From contig OX336336.1 in assembly GCA_946902875.1 (NCBI GenBank), forward strand, positions 2,884,545 through 2,948,544: a DNA stretch of 64,000 bases. Direction: 5' to 3'. Of this stretch, positions 1 to 10,825 are shown piece after piece (within the stretch, counting starts at the first letter, position 1; each line of letters begins with the position of its first letter). Source of the stretch: Nematopogon swammerdamellus (lineage: Eukaryota > Arthropoda > Insecta > Lepidoptera > Adelidae). The translations under genes were made by a program, and so were the position numbers. The notes beneath the pieces were generated by a model. That model saw only the letters and a program-made list of their open reading frames with translations, was not told where the DNA came from and made no database searches.

Positions 1-215
1 CCGACCTTATGTCCCATTGACGGCACTATCTCCGCTGAACAGAGGCTACTGTGCTGTCTTGTTACTTGATATGTTCTATGCAAGTGTTCAGCTCTAGGCT
101 ACAACTTACATTTTGCAATATATGCATAGTACAGATGACAGAGTAAGGAACACGGGCCGCGCGCTGGGGGGACGACGGCCACAGATCGCTGTTCTGTGCA
201 ACAGATGTTTTATTT

Positions 216-1270
216 AGGGTTTGCAATTCGAATATTCGAATATTCATTTTATTCGAATAAGCTCTCCAATTTAAAATTCCAATAATTCATTTATAATTAT
301 CCGTATATTCGAATAGTTAAAATAGTAATAAAGGAATTATTTTATTTTTTTTCATAATTTACTGATTGCATTGGCTCGCAAGCAAAATGCAAGATCTGCA
401 AAGTAGTATTGTCAAACTCTATTTCAACGACAAAGATATATTATGTACTAGCGTACTAGATAAATCACTCGGCCAACTAACATGTTCCACCGAGTTGCGG
501 TTCACGATCCTCAAGTCTCTTAGTCGAGCGCGAGAGGCCGCAGCGCGCAGTCGTCGCCTGCCTGTTACGACCGCGCCTCGTCTACTTTAAACTAATACAT
601 TTACACATCTTCGTCGATGCAAAGGTGCGATGGTGAATCTGGAGATGAAGTATTAGAATGAAAAGACAATATGCATACCGACGCACGAGTGTGATCGTTC
701 TCCTTACCCCTTGCCTCTCTCCCGCATGCTTCCCGCCCCGCGCGAGCGCCCCACACCGTCCGCCAGACCGTTTCCCACACGCTACCCGCCCCGCGCGCGC
801 TCCGCTCTTCCGCTCGACTCTGCGCTCCGCCTCCCCGCTACCTTACCCCATACCTCAGCCACTGGAACACCGCTTCTCTGAATATTTCTTCGGAGCGACA
901 AGTCTATATAATATTTCCTCAAAGGTCCACGACTCTTTTGGACATACATCTGCAAAAGAGGCATTCCATGTTTGTAAAAGGACAGATGAATAATTCTGAT
1001 GAGGTTACAGTTACTGCAAGTGGGAAAAGAGAATACCGATGATGAAGTACAGAAGAAGAAAAAGCGACTCACGGATTATTTCAAAGCTGAAGATAGCGCC
1101 GAAGACATGATCTCCATGTTGGCAGTTTTAGATGGTTTGTGGTTTTTTTCGAATCTGTACATCCAAAACGAAAACGAATATAAGTTGCCTGAGTCTATCC
1201 ACACAATAAGAAATATCTTGCTACGCCTTCCATTGAACATTAAACAATATAATTATGCTTTATATCGTGA
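216..1270 (+). mobile_element. degenerate hAT element (5' end plus N-terminal transposase remnant)
   Basis: The left end reads TAGGGTTTGCAATTCGAATA, followed by repeated TTCGAATA blocks, which fits a hAT-type terminus. A transposase N-terminus remnant follows at about 910-1260. A GC-rich pyrimidine-biased stretch at 690-850 lies between them. I could not find a matching right terminus, so the copy is probably truncated near 1270. The assignment is by family resemblance only. Confidence 0.5.
916..1260 (+). pseudogene. hAT transposase N-terminal fragment (BED-finger region), frameshifted
   Basis: One frame at about 916-990 gives SKVHDSFGHTSAKEAFHVCK. It resembles the start of a BED zinc finger (SKVW-DFF...C-VC) with the tryptophan lost. 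A second frame, from 1020 to 1260, gives KKKKRLTDYFK followed by a segment with MLAVLDGLWF and LPESIHTIRNILLRL. That is the order seen in hAT transposases: BED finger, basic linker, LTDYF-like motif, then an 'AAVDGL..' helix and a 'LP.S..T' block. The pieces lie in different frames and the catalytic DDE core is absent. This is a dead fragment that might once have bound hAT ends. What is seen is the motif order; hAT membership is inference. Confidence 0.5.
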
Positions 1271-1419
1271 CTGTACTCACGTGTTGAAGTCGATTGTTCC
1301 CGGCCAGGCCCCCCGACGCCCGACGTCAACTCATGGCGACGCGCCTCAACACGCCGCGAGACGGCTCAACACGCGGTAACACGCGAGAGGAGCGCTCGCC
1401 ACTTCATTTTCCTGGAAGT

Positions 1420-1768
1420 TGAAAAGGGATGTATGTTTATACATACCACACGCTGTATCCCGACAATCGGGGTAAGCAGAGTAATCGGTGTTGTGCTGCA
1501 TGCACTCCTGTAAATTAACGGCACAACACCGACCGCCACGTTTAGCAATGTATTAGGACAAGATAACTAGGAGCATCAAGCAGCAAGTAAGGCACGAAGA
1601 TCCACCTGCTGGATGATTTGCGGAAAGGACCGTGCCAAGGAGAGAGATAGCTACCCTGTCGCCCTTTAGCACGGCCGGCACCTTGTCCTCATCCTTTAGT
1701 CGCCTTTTACGACATGCACAGGGGAATATGCAGTGGGGCTATTCTTTTTAAGTACCGGCCCCACAAAG
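1420..1768 (-). mobile_element. repeat A, near-full copy
   Basis: Read on the minus strand it begins GTGGGGCCGGTACTTAAAAA, continues with GTCGTAAAAGGCGACTAAAG and ends near CGATTGTCGGGATACAGCG. The same order recurs at 18672, 30398, 48770 and 61693. There is no tRNA-like box and no open frame, so it is non-autonomous. It could be a SINE or a LINE 3'-derived repeat. Confidence 0.75.
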
Positions 1769-2389
1769 TATATTTATAATGTTTGTATAAATGATGATAA
1801 TTGTTGGTTTACTTATACAGGGTGTCCCAGAAACCGACGATAATCCTTTAACAGGAGATAGGGCTGCTAATTACCTCTCAAAATATCTAATTTTAGGTTT
1901 AGTAAAAATGGCTTAGTTTTTGAGATATTGTCATTTTTGTAAAAATCCAAAATTTTCTCCCTCAGCTCATTTTTTTAAATGCCACATGTACAAATGTAAG
2001 ATTTTCTTAAATCTAGTTTTTGTCAAATATTCCCTAAAAGTAAGGCTTTCACACGGTATAATTTATTTTTTTATGTTTAATCCTGTTTAGCTGAAAAACG
2101 ACTTAAGAGCCACATGTTAAAAAAATTTCAGCCTCATCCCTTGAGTTTGGCCCTTCGCGGTGAAAAAAAAAATTACTGTACTAAAGTGGCATTATGCAAC
2201 AAAAATACGCCCATCTAATGTAGTTTTTAAAATGGTACATCACTTACCGATTGGCCGAATAATTTATGAGATATTGTTATTTAACTGCAAAAGGACCTCG
2301 GAATTTGATAACTGTTCTACAAAGTACGAATTGGAATAAAATAAACACTTGAAGTAAATTGGTCTTTATTAACCTGTTAAAGTAGATGT

Positions 2390-2770
2390 TCAAATTGTTT
2401 ACCACCTGCACAAATGCTAGCTCGACATCTTCTCACAAATGCCCGGTTGATGCGTCGAGCATGTACTCGATGCAAGTGCAGATACGTCCACCTATGCTAT
2501 GTAAATAGTTTGTGTTTTCCGTCCAGTTGACTATAGTCGGCACGACCGAAGGGAAGCACTGACGTGGCACCAAGTTCACCCGGTGTTGTGGGCTGACATC
2601 ACGGATGTTGTAGGTGATGTAGCCAACCATGTCAGTTTACATAAAAAAAAACTTTCTGTAATTCTTTCTTTGAGCTCTATCAAGTTTTCCACCGGTTTTC
2701 CGTAAACTTTTTCTTTTAAATAACCCCAATAAAAAGGATCTAACGGATTTAAATCCGGTGATCTAGACGT
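2390..2770 (-). pseudogene. IS630/mariner-like transposase C-terminal half, left arm, split by a SINE
   Basis: On the minus strand 2770-2645 encodes PHRW, a damaged linker, then SPDLNPLDPFYWGYLK and further basic residues. This is the family signature around the second catalytic aspartate ('SPDL-PLDFFLWG'). After the inserted SINE body the frame resumes at 2490-2390 with RRINRAFVRRCRAS, then ICAGGKQFEHLL and a stop. That is the usual C-terminus of these transposases. The upstream part with the first aspartate is not on this arm. Function is lost; the family call rests on motif recognition. Confidence 0.65.
2492..2650 (+). mobile_element. S2 SINE, 5'-truncated body and tail
   Basis: It contains GTGTTTTCCGTCCAGTTGAC and ends GTCAGTTTACATAAAAAAAA, the shared SINE tail. 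It lies inside the left arm of the foldback element, splitting its transposase remnant, so it inserted after that arm formed. Confidence 0.85.
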
Positions 2771-2819
2771 CCGGTCTATCTGTGGGGATGCAAGTGGCTA
2801 GGAGGCAAGAAGACGTCCG

Positions 2820-3120
2820 TTGAATAGTAGAGACTTTAAACGGGCGAATTATCTTGAGTTTCTGAAACAGGAGCTTCAATGCCTTTTAGAAGATGTACCT
2901 ATTGGCCATACGGAGGTGGTTGCAAAATGATGGCTGCCAACCCATTACGCTAGAGAAGTGCGTAATTTTTTAGACCAAGCATATCCCCACAGATGGATCG
3001 GAGGTGGACGTATCTGCACTTGCATCGAGTACTTGCTCGACGCATCAACCGGGCATTTGTGAGAAGATGTCGAGCTAGCATTTGTGCAGGTTGTAAACAA
3101 TTTGAACATCTACTTTAACA
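2820..3120 (+). pseudogene. IS630/mariner-like transposase fragment, right arm
   Basis: From about 2850 the plus strand gives FLKQELQCLLEDVPIGHTE, a frameshifted block, then HYAREVRNFLDQAYPHRWIG. This resembles the 'HYAREVR.FLD..FP.RWIGR' region lying before the second catalytic aspartate. The frame then jumps directly to the C-terminus HLHRVLARRINRAFVRRCRA ending in FEHLL and a stop at about 3117. The SPDLNPLD segment found on the opposite arm is missing here. The two arms therefore hold complementary deletions of the same gene. Confidence 0.65.
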
Positions 3121-3824
3121 GGTTAATAAAGACCAATTACTTCAAATGTTTATTTTATTCCAATTCGTAGTTGGTAGAACAGTTATCAAATTCCGAGGTC
3201 TTTTTGCAATTAAATAACAATATCTCATAAATTATTGGGCAAATCGGTAAGTGATGTACCATTTTAAAAACTACATTAGATGGGCGTATTTTTGTTGCAT
3301 AATGCCACTTTCGTGTAGTAATTTTTTTTTTTCACCACGAAGGGCCAAACTCAAGGGAAGAGGCTGAAAAAATTTTAACATGTGGCTCTTAAGTCGTTTT
3401 TCAGCTAAACCGGATTAAATATGAAAAAATAAATTATACCCTGTGAAAGCCTTACTTTTCAGGAATATTTGACAAAAACTAGATTTAAGAAAATCTTACA
3501 TTTGTACTTGTGGCATTTAAAAAAATGAGCTGAGGGAGAAAATTTTGGATTTTTACAAAAATGACAATATCTCAAAAACTAAGCCATTTTTACTAAACCT
3601 AAAATTAGATATTCTGAGAGGTAATTAGCAGCCCTATCTCCTGTTAAAGGATTATCGTCGGTTTCTGGGACACCCGTATATAAAATATGTTTAAAATAGT
3701 ATATTTAACAGGTTTTCTTATATTATATATGTACTTATAGTTTTAAAGTTTTATTTAAATTTTTCACATTATATCTTAACTACTGCCTAAATTCATAAAC
3801 TTACTAATTTTGCACACCTGAAGG

Positions 3825-4130
3825 TTGGATGAAAGGAATATATTCAAGTGATAAGTCCGCCTTTGCACCTCATATACTACCTGGTTATTTAAAGAAAGGT
3901 ATTGAAAATGGCGGGGTTCCTATTTTCCTCCGCTCACACAGTATTGCCGTCTAAAGAAAATTAAGCAATTGTTCTAAGACAAAAATTTGCAAATAAAAAA
4001 ATATACGACGCAAAAAAAATTGCATACCGACTGTACAGATGTAAAGCGCCGCCATTTTCAATCCCTTTCTTTAAATAACCAGGTTATACTTGTGCTATTT
4101 TTCTTGTAAAAATATTTGTGGAGCAATAAA
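3825..4130 (+). mobile_element. Lb-type LINE 3' end, interrupted by a MITE
   Basis: The diagnostic block GATAAGTCCGCCTTTGCACC is at 3850-3870. The AATAAA-containing tail (GTGGAGCAATAAATAATTTT) follows at 4120. The two are separated by the palindromic MITE at 3879-4084. The order matches the uninterrupted copies at 20105, 61129 and 62200. Confidence 0.75.
3879..4084. mobile_element. palindrome-ended MITE (CCTGGTTATTTAAAG)
   Basis: The ends CCTGGTTATTTAAAGAAAGG and CCTTTCTTTAAATAACCAGG are inverted, and complementarity continues through ATTGAAAATGGCGG. ATACT flanks both sides, consistent with a short target duplication. It sits inside an Lb LINE 3' end. There is no coding capacity. Confidence 0.8.
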
Positions 4131-4164
4131 TAATTTTCTATATTTTCTGTACATACATGTCACA

Positions 4165-4312
4165 CAAGCTGAATCTCGACAATCGGGGTAAGCAGAATAA
4201 TCGGCGTTGTGCTGCAAGAACTCTGGTAAATTACAGCACAACACCGACCACCATATTTCGCAAAGTTTTCGGACAAGATATCTATCAAGCAGCATGTAAC
4301 CTGCTGCAAATA
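4165..4312 (-). mobile_element. repeat A, 3' half
   Basis: The segment CGACAATCGGGGTAAGCAGA followed by AGCACAACACCGACCACC is the complement of the 3' half of repeat A. Confidence 0.7.
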
Positions 4313-4334
4313 AATATATCCTACACTTATTTTA

Positions 4335-4480
4335 TTTCAGTACCTGGGCGACCGAGCTTCGCTCGGAGTCTACACCTATCCAGATAAACTTGAAAAAAAT
4401 AACATTATCTAAATACAAAATTGCATCCAAATCGATAGAGCCGTTTCCGAGAAACCAATTATATATATAGGTATAGTTAT
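4335..4480 (-). mobile_element. Helitron-like end with CGAGC/GCTCG hairpin
   Basis: The plus strand reads TACCTGGGCGACCGAGCTTC then GCTCGG, a compact hairpin, followed by text about CCAAATCGATAGAGCCG. It resembles the small-hairpin ends of lepidopteran Helitron-like elements. The opposite end was not located. Confidence 0.4.
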
Positions 4481-4829
4481 GTATACAAGTTTAGCTCACT
4501 TAAAGTAATAGGATTGTACGGTGAATATGTAAATTGCTTAAAGGGTAAACGTTTAAATAATATTGTTTTTTTTATCTAGTGCTTTTATTCACTATTAGTA
4601 TTTTCTATGCATTTTCTTTGAATTGTGAACAGTTTCAGTGAATAATTTAATATAACGCGGGAAAACATTATCATAAACCGTTTGCGCTATTGACTGACTG
4701 TACCGCCGTCGCTAGCCGCCTCAATGAGTATGTAGTTTACTATTACTAACTAGTAGGCATCCAACACGGCTCTGTGAAACACTAGGCAGGCGCCCAACGG
4801 CAGAGCAACAATAATTATTATAGTACGGC
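4480..4829. other. unassigned AT-rich stretch
   Basis: No gene, tandem array or recognised element is visible here. Confidence 0.4.
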
Positions 4830-5120
4830 CACAGATTACTTAATAGTTACTTCGTAACAGATAAATCACTCCATAGAAAAAAATCCATACCTTCGGCTTT
4901 AATAGCCTAATGTTTCACGTCGCCAATCGCTACGTGCGAAAATGTGCCTAAACGATCGAGTGTAAAGTGTATTATTGCTTTGCAGCTGCGCGCAGTTGCG
5001 TGGGCACGCGTGTAGGTGTGCTTCGCGCGGCTGACGAATTTTTACTGAATTAGACCGCCGGCGGTCCACCGGGCGGTAGGTAGTTAGCGCGCGCAAGTAC
5101 ATAGAGTGCGTGAGGCCTGG
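4830..5120 (+). repeat. dispersed direct repeat, copy 1
   Basis: About 290 bp, including CTAAACGATCGAGTGTAAAG and CAGCTGCGCGCAGTTGCGTG, recurs in the same orientation at 21050-21330. Copy 1 has an extra block near 5050 (GACCGCCGGCGGTCCACCGG). There is no convincing frame. It could be part of a mobile element or a segmental duplication. Confidence 0.75.
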
Positions 5121-5139
5121 TACGGCGTCCATTGGTTAG

Positions 5140-5190
5140 TTTTTTTTATGGATACCGACACGGTTGGCTACATCACCTATATCGCTAGGC
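5140..5190 (-). mobile_element. S2-type SINE tail fragment
   Basis: TTTTTTTATGGATACCGACA followed by CGGTTGGCTACATCACC is the complement of the shared SINE 3' tail. Confidence 0.6.
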
Positions 5191-5219
5191 GTCTACACCT
5201 ATCTAGTTAAACCTGAAAA

Positions 5220-5860
5220 ATAAACCGGCCAAGTGCGTTTAATCCTAATAAACCTATTTAGTTGTACCATGGGGCGTGTACTAAAGGGTTCCTTTTTAAA
5301 CTCCTTCCTGTTGTACTGTTAGGTACACGCGAACCAGACCTGCTCAAAGGCTTTTGCGCAAAATTTAATTAGAAGCCGTCATATATAATAATAAAGCACA
5401 TTATTTCTTAATAAACTTCAACTTTACTCCGGTCCCCGAGCCGCCGAGCCAGCGCAGCGAATAAACGTAAGAAATTTCCTGAACAAATTTCCACAAACGC
5501 CAATATCTGCGGGCTGCGGGTAGTATACCACAGAAATACTGTTAAGTGCGCACGTTGTCATGCAGAGGGTTCCGTATTCCCTTATTGAACGCATAGAGAG
5601 AAAGAAAGAAAAATATATATCTTTACTATTAACTATGAAATATTAGCTGATGAATGATACTATTAGCATCGTGTACTGGGAACCGTTTTCAAATTTCGAA
5701 TTTCATTCATCGTATTGCTGTCGCTGTGGGCCGCGCCGCTGCCCACGCACGCGAAAAGGACAACTGCAGCTCAGAAGCAAACTGCCTACAAAATATTTGT
5801 GAATCATCATTCAGGCGAAGTCTTTTTTCATGTCTTTATTCTTTCTCAATTTAAGTGATA
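5220..5860. other. unassigned stretch with a CCGGCCAAGTGCG start
   Basis: AAACCGGCCAAGTGCGTTTA at 5222 recalls the end of P1, but the following sequence does not match P1. No gene is visible. GAGAGAAAGAAAGAAAAATA lies near 5595. Confidence 0.3.
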
Positions 5861-5861
5861 T

Positions 5862-6070
5862 TTTTTTTTAACATTGAAAATGTTTTTTCGATCGCTTCAG
5901 TATAGCCCCCCATTTTCGCTGAGAGTGTGAAATCGTCGTGATGTCGCGAGTTTTGGGGCTACGCGAATGGCTGAGGGCTCAAAAGACGCGTATCTGCTAG
6001 GGCTACAAGATGGTAAGTTTTTTTCCGAAAAAGTAAACAATTTTTTTTTAATTAAAAAAATGTGAAAAAT
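5862..6070 (+). mobile_element. solo arm fragment of the 23.4-25.2 kb foldback element
   Basis: It carries AACATTGAAAATGTTTTTTC and CATTTTCGCTGAGAGTGTGA, then GACGCGTATCTGCTAGGGCT. These match the outer right arm (25085-25210) and inner left arm (23413-23460) of the large element. It shows the outer sequence that the left arm at 23.4 kb lacks. Confidence 0.75.
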
Positions 6071-6394
6071 TCTCTTCTAGGTTATGTATGTTAGAAGTTG
6101 CGTCGCGTAGCTTAATATAAATAAGCTAAAAGCCGTACATACTAAATTAATTACTCGTAAATTTTTCTTAGTTTTATTGAGTTTCACTTTCACATTTAAA
6201 TTCACTTAATACGTTCTTGTGACTTCTATTCAGTTGGTTTTATATTATAAAATATATGTGTATATATATGTAATTTATGCATAAATATAATATGTACGTA
6301 CCTTATAGTATTTATTTTATGTATGTATATATGTACCTATATGTTTGTGTCCATTTACTTAATAGTTTTATTTTTCACGCTTCTCTTTTGCACT

Positions 6395-6522
6395 GCATTG
6401 TCTGCCCTATCAGCTTCTCCACATCCCAAAGGTTAGTTTGTAAAGAATGCTACTTTGCATTAAACTCGCCTGTTGTGTTCCTTTTTATGGTGTACAATAA
6501 AGTATATTTTGATTTGATTTGA
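6395..6522 (+). mobile_element. Ld-type LINE 3' end
   Basis: CACATCCCAAAGGTTAGTTT, GCATTAAACTCGCCTG and GTGTACAATAAAGTATA match the copy at 52225 and the minus-strand copy at 56330. The ATG-initiated frame across it is fortuitous. Confidence 0.75.
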
Positions 6523-6838
6523 GTTTCACTTTCCGTAATTATCGCCTCGGACAACGATTATGACAAACAGACGGATAGACAGACTGACAATTGACCGATT
6601 TCATTAGGGCTCCTGTCAGCATCGAAATAAAAACGAAACCCTAAAAACGTAACAGCTAGACGCCTCGCCATTAATTCTAAGCCGGAAGCCACAGAGGAAC
6701 GTGACTCGCCTTCGATGCAATCATTATAGAGTTCTTTCATTCCTTCACCGGAAGAAAAATAAAATAAATAATTTTATCGGTGGATCTGCTCTAATAAAAT
6801 GCAATAAAATAAGCTATTTATTCAACTTGGTCTTTTGA

Positions 6839-7236
6839 GCGGCGGGTGGCCGAGTGGTTTGGGCATCGGCTTTTCATGCGAGAGGTCCGCGGTTCGAATC
6901 CGGCCGATTAGTTTTTTTCTGACGAAAAAATTTACGTGCATACCTACACCTGCTGCTTCACCGTTCGGAACCGATGTAAAACTGTAGCGCCCTTTACTTG
7001 CCCCTTACGAGGTGGTAGGCTTAAATTGTAGCCGACTGCGGGTAGATACCACCGTACTGGATGTAAGATGGCCGCTTAGCAGCCTCGGTTGTGTTCTCCT
7101 CTAGTCCAGTATAGCTAGCAATCCAAGGAAGTCTCCGGTATGGCACCTACCTTCTCGGAGGTGATATTGGCTGGTCGGAGCAGGTGCTTCGACCCCTTCG
7201 ACTGAGCCATCCACCGGGTTAAATCAATAAAAAAGT
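6839..7236 (+). mobile_element. S1 SINE, near full length
   Basis: The head has an A box TGGCCGAGTGG (6847-6857) and a B box GGTTCGAATCC (6891-6901), as in Ser/Leu tRNAs. It cannot fold as a real tRNA. The body runs through AGGTGGTAGGCTTAAATTG and ATACCACCGTACTGGATGTA to CTTCTCGGAGGTGATATTGG, with an A-rich tail. This copy is the best template for the family. An internal RNA polymerase III promoter is expected from the boxes. Confidence 0.9.
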
Positions 7237-7271
7237 TGGTGAAATGGACCCTCACCAAGTCGACGAGTCAG

Positions 7272-7313
7272 CCTAGGCACAGCATATATATGGCTAAAGC
7301 AGTATGGAAACTA
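7272..7313 (+). repeat. 43-bp flanking inverted repeat, left copy
   Basis: CCTAGGCACAGCATATATAT and the following bases to GGAAACTA recur inverted at 10992-11034, with one indel and one substitution. They bracket the 10-bp foldback array. They may be its termini or two copies of an older repeat. Confidence 0.8.
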
Positions 7314-7504
7314 GGCCTATTTGTTAAAATAAGTACCTACGCTCCATTGGAGCGTTAGGGATGTCAATAAATTTTTTGTAAAATTGTAGAATTATTATTT
7401 ATTAAAACATTTATTTAGGTTCTGTAATGTAATGATCAAATAATCAATATAATCAATCTTCAATAATAAGTTCAAAACATGGTTGCTATAAATATGAATT
7501 GATA

Positions 7505-8724
7505 TAACTTTTCTCGACTTTTGTCAACTTTCATTAACTTTTGTAAATTGTTTACAACTTTTGTCAGCTCTTGTCAACCATTGTAAATGTTTGTCAACTT
7601 TTCTCATCTTTTGCCAATTTCAGTCATCTTTTGTCAACTTTTATCGACTGTTGTCAAGTCTTGTCAATGTGTGTCAACCTTGGTAAACTTTTGTGAGCTT
7701 TCGTCAACATTTGTCAACTTTTGTCATCTTTTCTCAACTTTCACCGACTGTTGTCAACTCTTGTCAATGTTTGTCAACCTTGGTCAACTTTTGTCAACTT
7801 TCGTCAACATTTGTCATCTTTTGTCAACTTTTATCGACTGTTGTCAACTCTTGTCAATCTTTGTCAACCTTGGTTACTTTTGTCAACTTTCGTCAACATT
7901 TGTCGACTTTTGTCATCTTTTGTCAACGTTTGTCAACTTTTGTCTATTTTTCTCGATTTTTGTGAAATTATAGCCACTTTCGTTCTCTTTTATCAACTTT
8001 TCTCATCTTTTGCCAACTTCTGTCACCTTTTGTCAACTTTTATCGACTGTTGTCAACTCTTGTCAAGTTTTGTAAACTTTTGAGAACTTTTACCAACTCT
8101 CGGTAACTTATGTCAACTCTTGTCAACTTTTGTCAACATTTGTCAACTTTTGTCAACTTTCGTCAACTTTTGTCAACTTTTGTCAACTTTCGTCAACGTT
8201 TGTCTACTTTTATGGCTTTTGTCGACTTTTGTTAACTTATAGCCACTTTCGTCATCTTTTGTCAATTTTTGCCAACTTCTATCAGCTTTTGTAAAATTTT
8301 AACGACTGTTGTCAACTTTCGGTAATTTTTGTCAACTTTTGCCAACTTCTGTCACCTTTATGAACTTAGGCCAGCTTCCGTCAACTTTTCTCAACTTTCG
8401 TCATCTTTTGTCAACTTTTACTAACTTCTGTCAACTTTTAACCACTATTGTCAACTTTTGCCAAGTTCTGTCACTTTTATGAACTTTTGTCAGCTTTCGT
8501 GAACTTTTGTCAACTCTTGTCAACGTTTGTCAACTTTCTTCAACTATTGTTAATTAATGTCAACTAAGTATTGTCAACTTTTTTCATATTTTGTCTACGT
8601 TTGTCAACTTATGTCAGCTGTTTGTCAACTTTCGTCAACTTTTCCCGTCTTTTGTCCAGTTTTCAACTTTCGTTAACTCTTGTCAACTTATGTAAACTCT
8701 TGTCAACTTTTGTCAACTCCTTGT
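7505..8724 (+). repeat. 10-bp tandem array, left arm of foldback
   Basis: About 1.2 kb of degenerate TTTTGTCAAC units. Variants such as ATCGACTGTTGTCAACTC and TCATCTTTTGCC mark positions. The order of variants is the reverse complement of the right arm, end to end, so the arms are homologous as units, not merely made of a similar monomer. The arms meet at GTTAAC (8723-8728). Because 10 is not a multiple of 3 and stops are rare, all three frames stay open. I treat those frames as non-coding. Confidence 0.95.
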
Positions 8725-10825
8725 TAACGAAAGCTGACAAAAGTTCATAAAAGTGACAAAAGTTGACAACAGTGGTTAAAATATGATAAAAGCTGACAAA
8801 AGCTGAGAGAAGTTGGCAAAAGTTGACAAAAGATGACGAAAGTGGCTATAAGTTCACAAAAGTCGAGAAAAGTATACAAAAGTTGACAAACGTTGACAAA
8901 AGATGACAAAATGTTGACGAAAGTTGACTAAGGTTGACAAACAACCACAACAGTTGACAACAGTCAATAAAAGTTGACAAAGATGACAAATATTGACGAA
9001 AGTTGACAAAAGTTGACCAAGGTTAGGTTGACATTGACACGAGTTGACAACAGTCGATAAAAGTTGACACAGGTCGATAAAAGTTGACAAAAGATGACAA
9101 AAGTAGACAAAAGCCGACGAAGGTTAACAAACATTGACAAGAGTTGACAACAGTCGACAAAAGTTGACAAAAGATGACAAAAGTTGACAAATATTGACGA
9201 AAGTTGACAAAAGTTGACCAAGGTTGACAAACATTGACAAGAGTTGACAACAGTCGATAAAAGTTGACAAAAGGTGACAGAAGTCGGCAAAATATAAGAA
9301 AAGTTGACAAAAGTTGACAAGAGTTGACATAAGTTACCGAGAGTTGGCAAAAGTTCTCAAAAGTTTACAAAACTTGACAACAGTCGATAAAAGTTGACAA
9401 AAGGTGACAGAAGTTGGCAAAAGATGAGAAAAGTTGACAAAAGTTGACAAGAGTTGACATAAGTTACCGACAGTTGACAAAAGTTCTCAAAAGTTTACAA
9501 ACTTGACAAGAGTCGACAACAGTTGACAAAAGGTGACAGAAGTTGGAAAAAGATAAGGAAAGTTGACAAAAGTTGACAAGAGTTGACATAAGTTACCGAG
9601 AGTTGGCAAAAGTTCTCAAAAGTTCACAAAAGTCGAGAAAAGTATACAAAAGTTGACAAACGTTGACAAAATATGACAAAATGTTGACGAAAGTTGACTA
9701 AGGTTGACAAACAACCACAAGAGTTGACAACAGTCAATAAAAGTTGACAAAGATGACAAATGTTGAAAGTTGACAAAAGTTGACCAAGGTTAGGTTGACA
9801 TTGACACGAGTTGACAACAGTCGATAATAGTTGACACAGGTCGATAAAAGTTGACAAAAGATGACAAAAGTAGACAAAAGCCGACGAAGGTTAACAAACA
9901 TTGACAAGAGTTGACAACAGTCGATAAAAGTTGACAAATGTTGACGAAAGTTGACAAAAGTTGACCAAGGTTGACAAACATTGACAAGAGTTGACAACAG
10001 TCGATAAAAGTTGACAAAAGATGACAAAAGTTGACAAATATTGACGAAAGTTGACCAAGGCTGACAAACATTGACAAGAGTTGACAACAGTCGATAAAAG
10101 TTGACAAAAGGTGACAGAAGTTGGCAAAATATAAGAAAAGTTGACAAAAGTTGACAAGAGTTGACATAAGTTACCGAGAGTTGGCAAAAGTTCTCAAAAG
10201 TTTACAAAACTTGACAACAGTCGATAAAAGTTGACAAAAGGTGACAGAAGTTGGCAAAAGATGAGAAAAGTTGACAAAAGTTGACAAGAGCTGACATAAG
10301 TTACCGACAGTTGACAAAAGTTCTCAAAAGTTTACAAACTTGACAAGAGTTGACAACAGTCGATAAAAGTTGACAAAAGGTGACAGAAGTTGGAAAAAGA
10401 TAAGAAAAGTTGACAAAAGTTGACAAGCGTTGACATAAGTTACCGAGAGTTGACAAAAGTTCTCAAAAGTTTACAAACTTGACAAGAGTTGACAACAGTC
10501 GATAAAAGTTGACAAAAGGTGACAGAAGTTGGAAAAAGATAAGAAAAGTTGACAAAAGTTGACAAGCGTTGACATAAGTTACCGAGAGTTGACAAAAGTT
10601 CTCAAAAGTTTACAAAACTTGACAAGAGTTGACAACAGTCGATAAACGTTGACGAAAGGTGACAGAAGTTGGCAAAAGATAAGAAAAGTTGACAAGGTTG
10701 ACAACAGTCGATAAAAGTTGACAAAATGTGACAGAAGTTGGCAAAAGATGAGAAAAGTTGACAAAAGTTGTCAACATTTGTCAAAAGTTAATATAAAGTG
10801 ACAACAGTCGAAAAACGTTTGTAAA
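8725..10825 (-). repeat. 10-bp tandem array, right arm of foldback, with higher-order repeats
   Basis: About 2.1 kb of GTTGACAAAA units, complementary to the left arm. It is longer because of internal duplication. A segment beginning AGTTCACAAAAGTCGAG occurs at 8851 and again at 9621, a 770-bp period. A roughly 130-bp unit marked by GACAACAGTCGATAAAAG repeats several times from about 10083 to 10780. Confidence 0.95.

Larger units (their letters stand above)
1818..3676. mobile_element. foldback DNA transposon with IS630/mariner-type transposase remains
   Basis: The termini CAGGGTGTCCCAGAAACCGA and its complement (3657-3676) abut TA dinucleotides. The inverted arms are long, about 630 bp each (roughly 1818-2490 and 3010-3676), and similar throughout. 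Transposase fragments point toward both ends from the centre. A 5'-truncated S2 SINE interrupts the left arm at about 2492-2650. A TA target and this transposase type fit the Tc1/mariner/IS630 superfamily. The inverted-dimer arrangement is the odd part. Confidence 0.8.

Noticed and set aside
6841..6905. tRNA-Ser or tRNA-Leu gene
   Set aside because: A and B boxes are present but no acceptor stem pairs, and the same head recurs in every S1 SINE.
7587..10784. Many overlapping STFVNFCQLL-type reading frames on both strands
   Set aside because: They are produced by a 10-bp repeat lacking stops; every frame is open on one strand and none has coding features.
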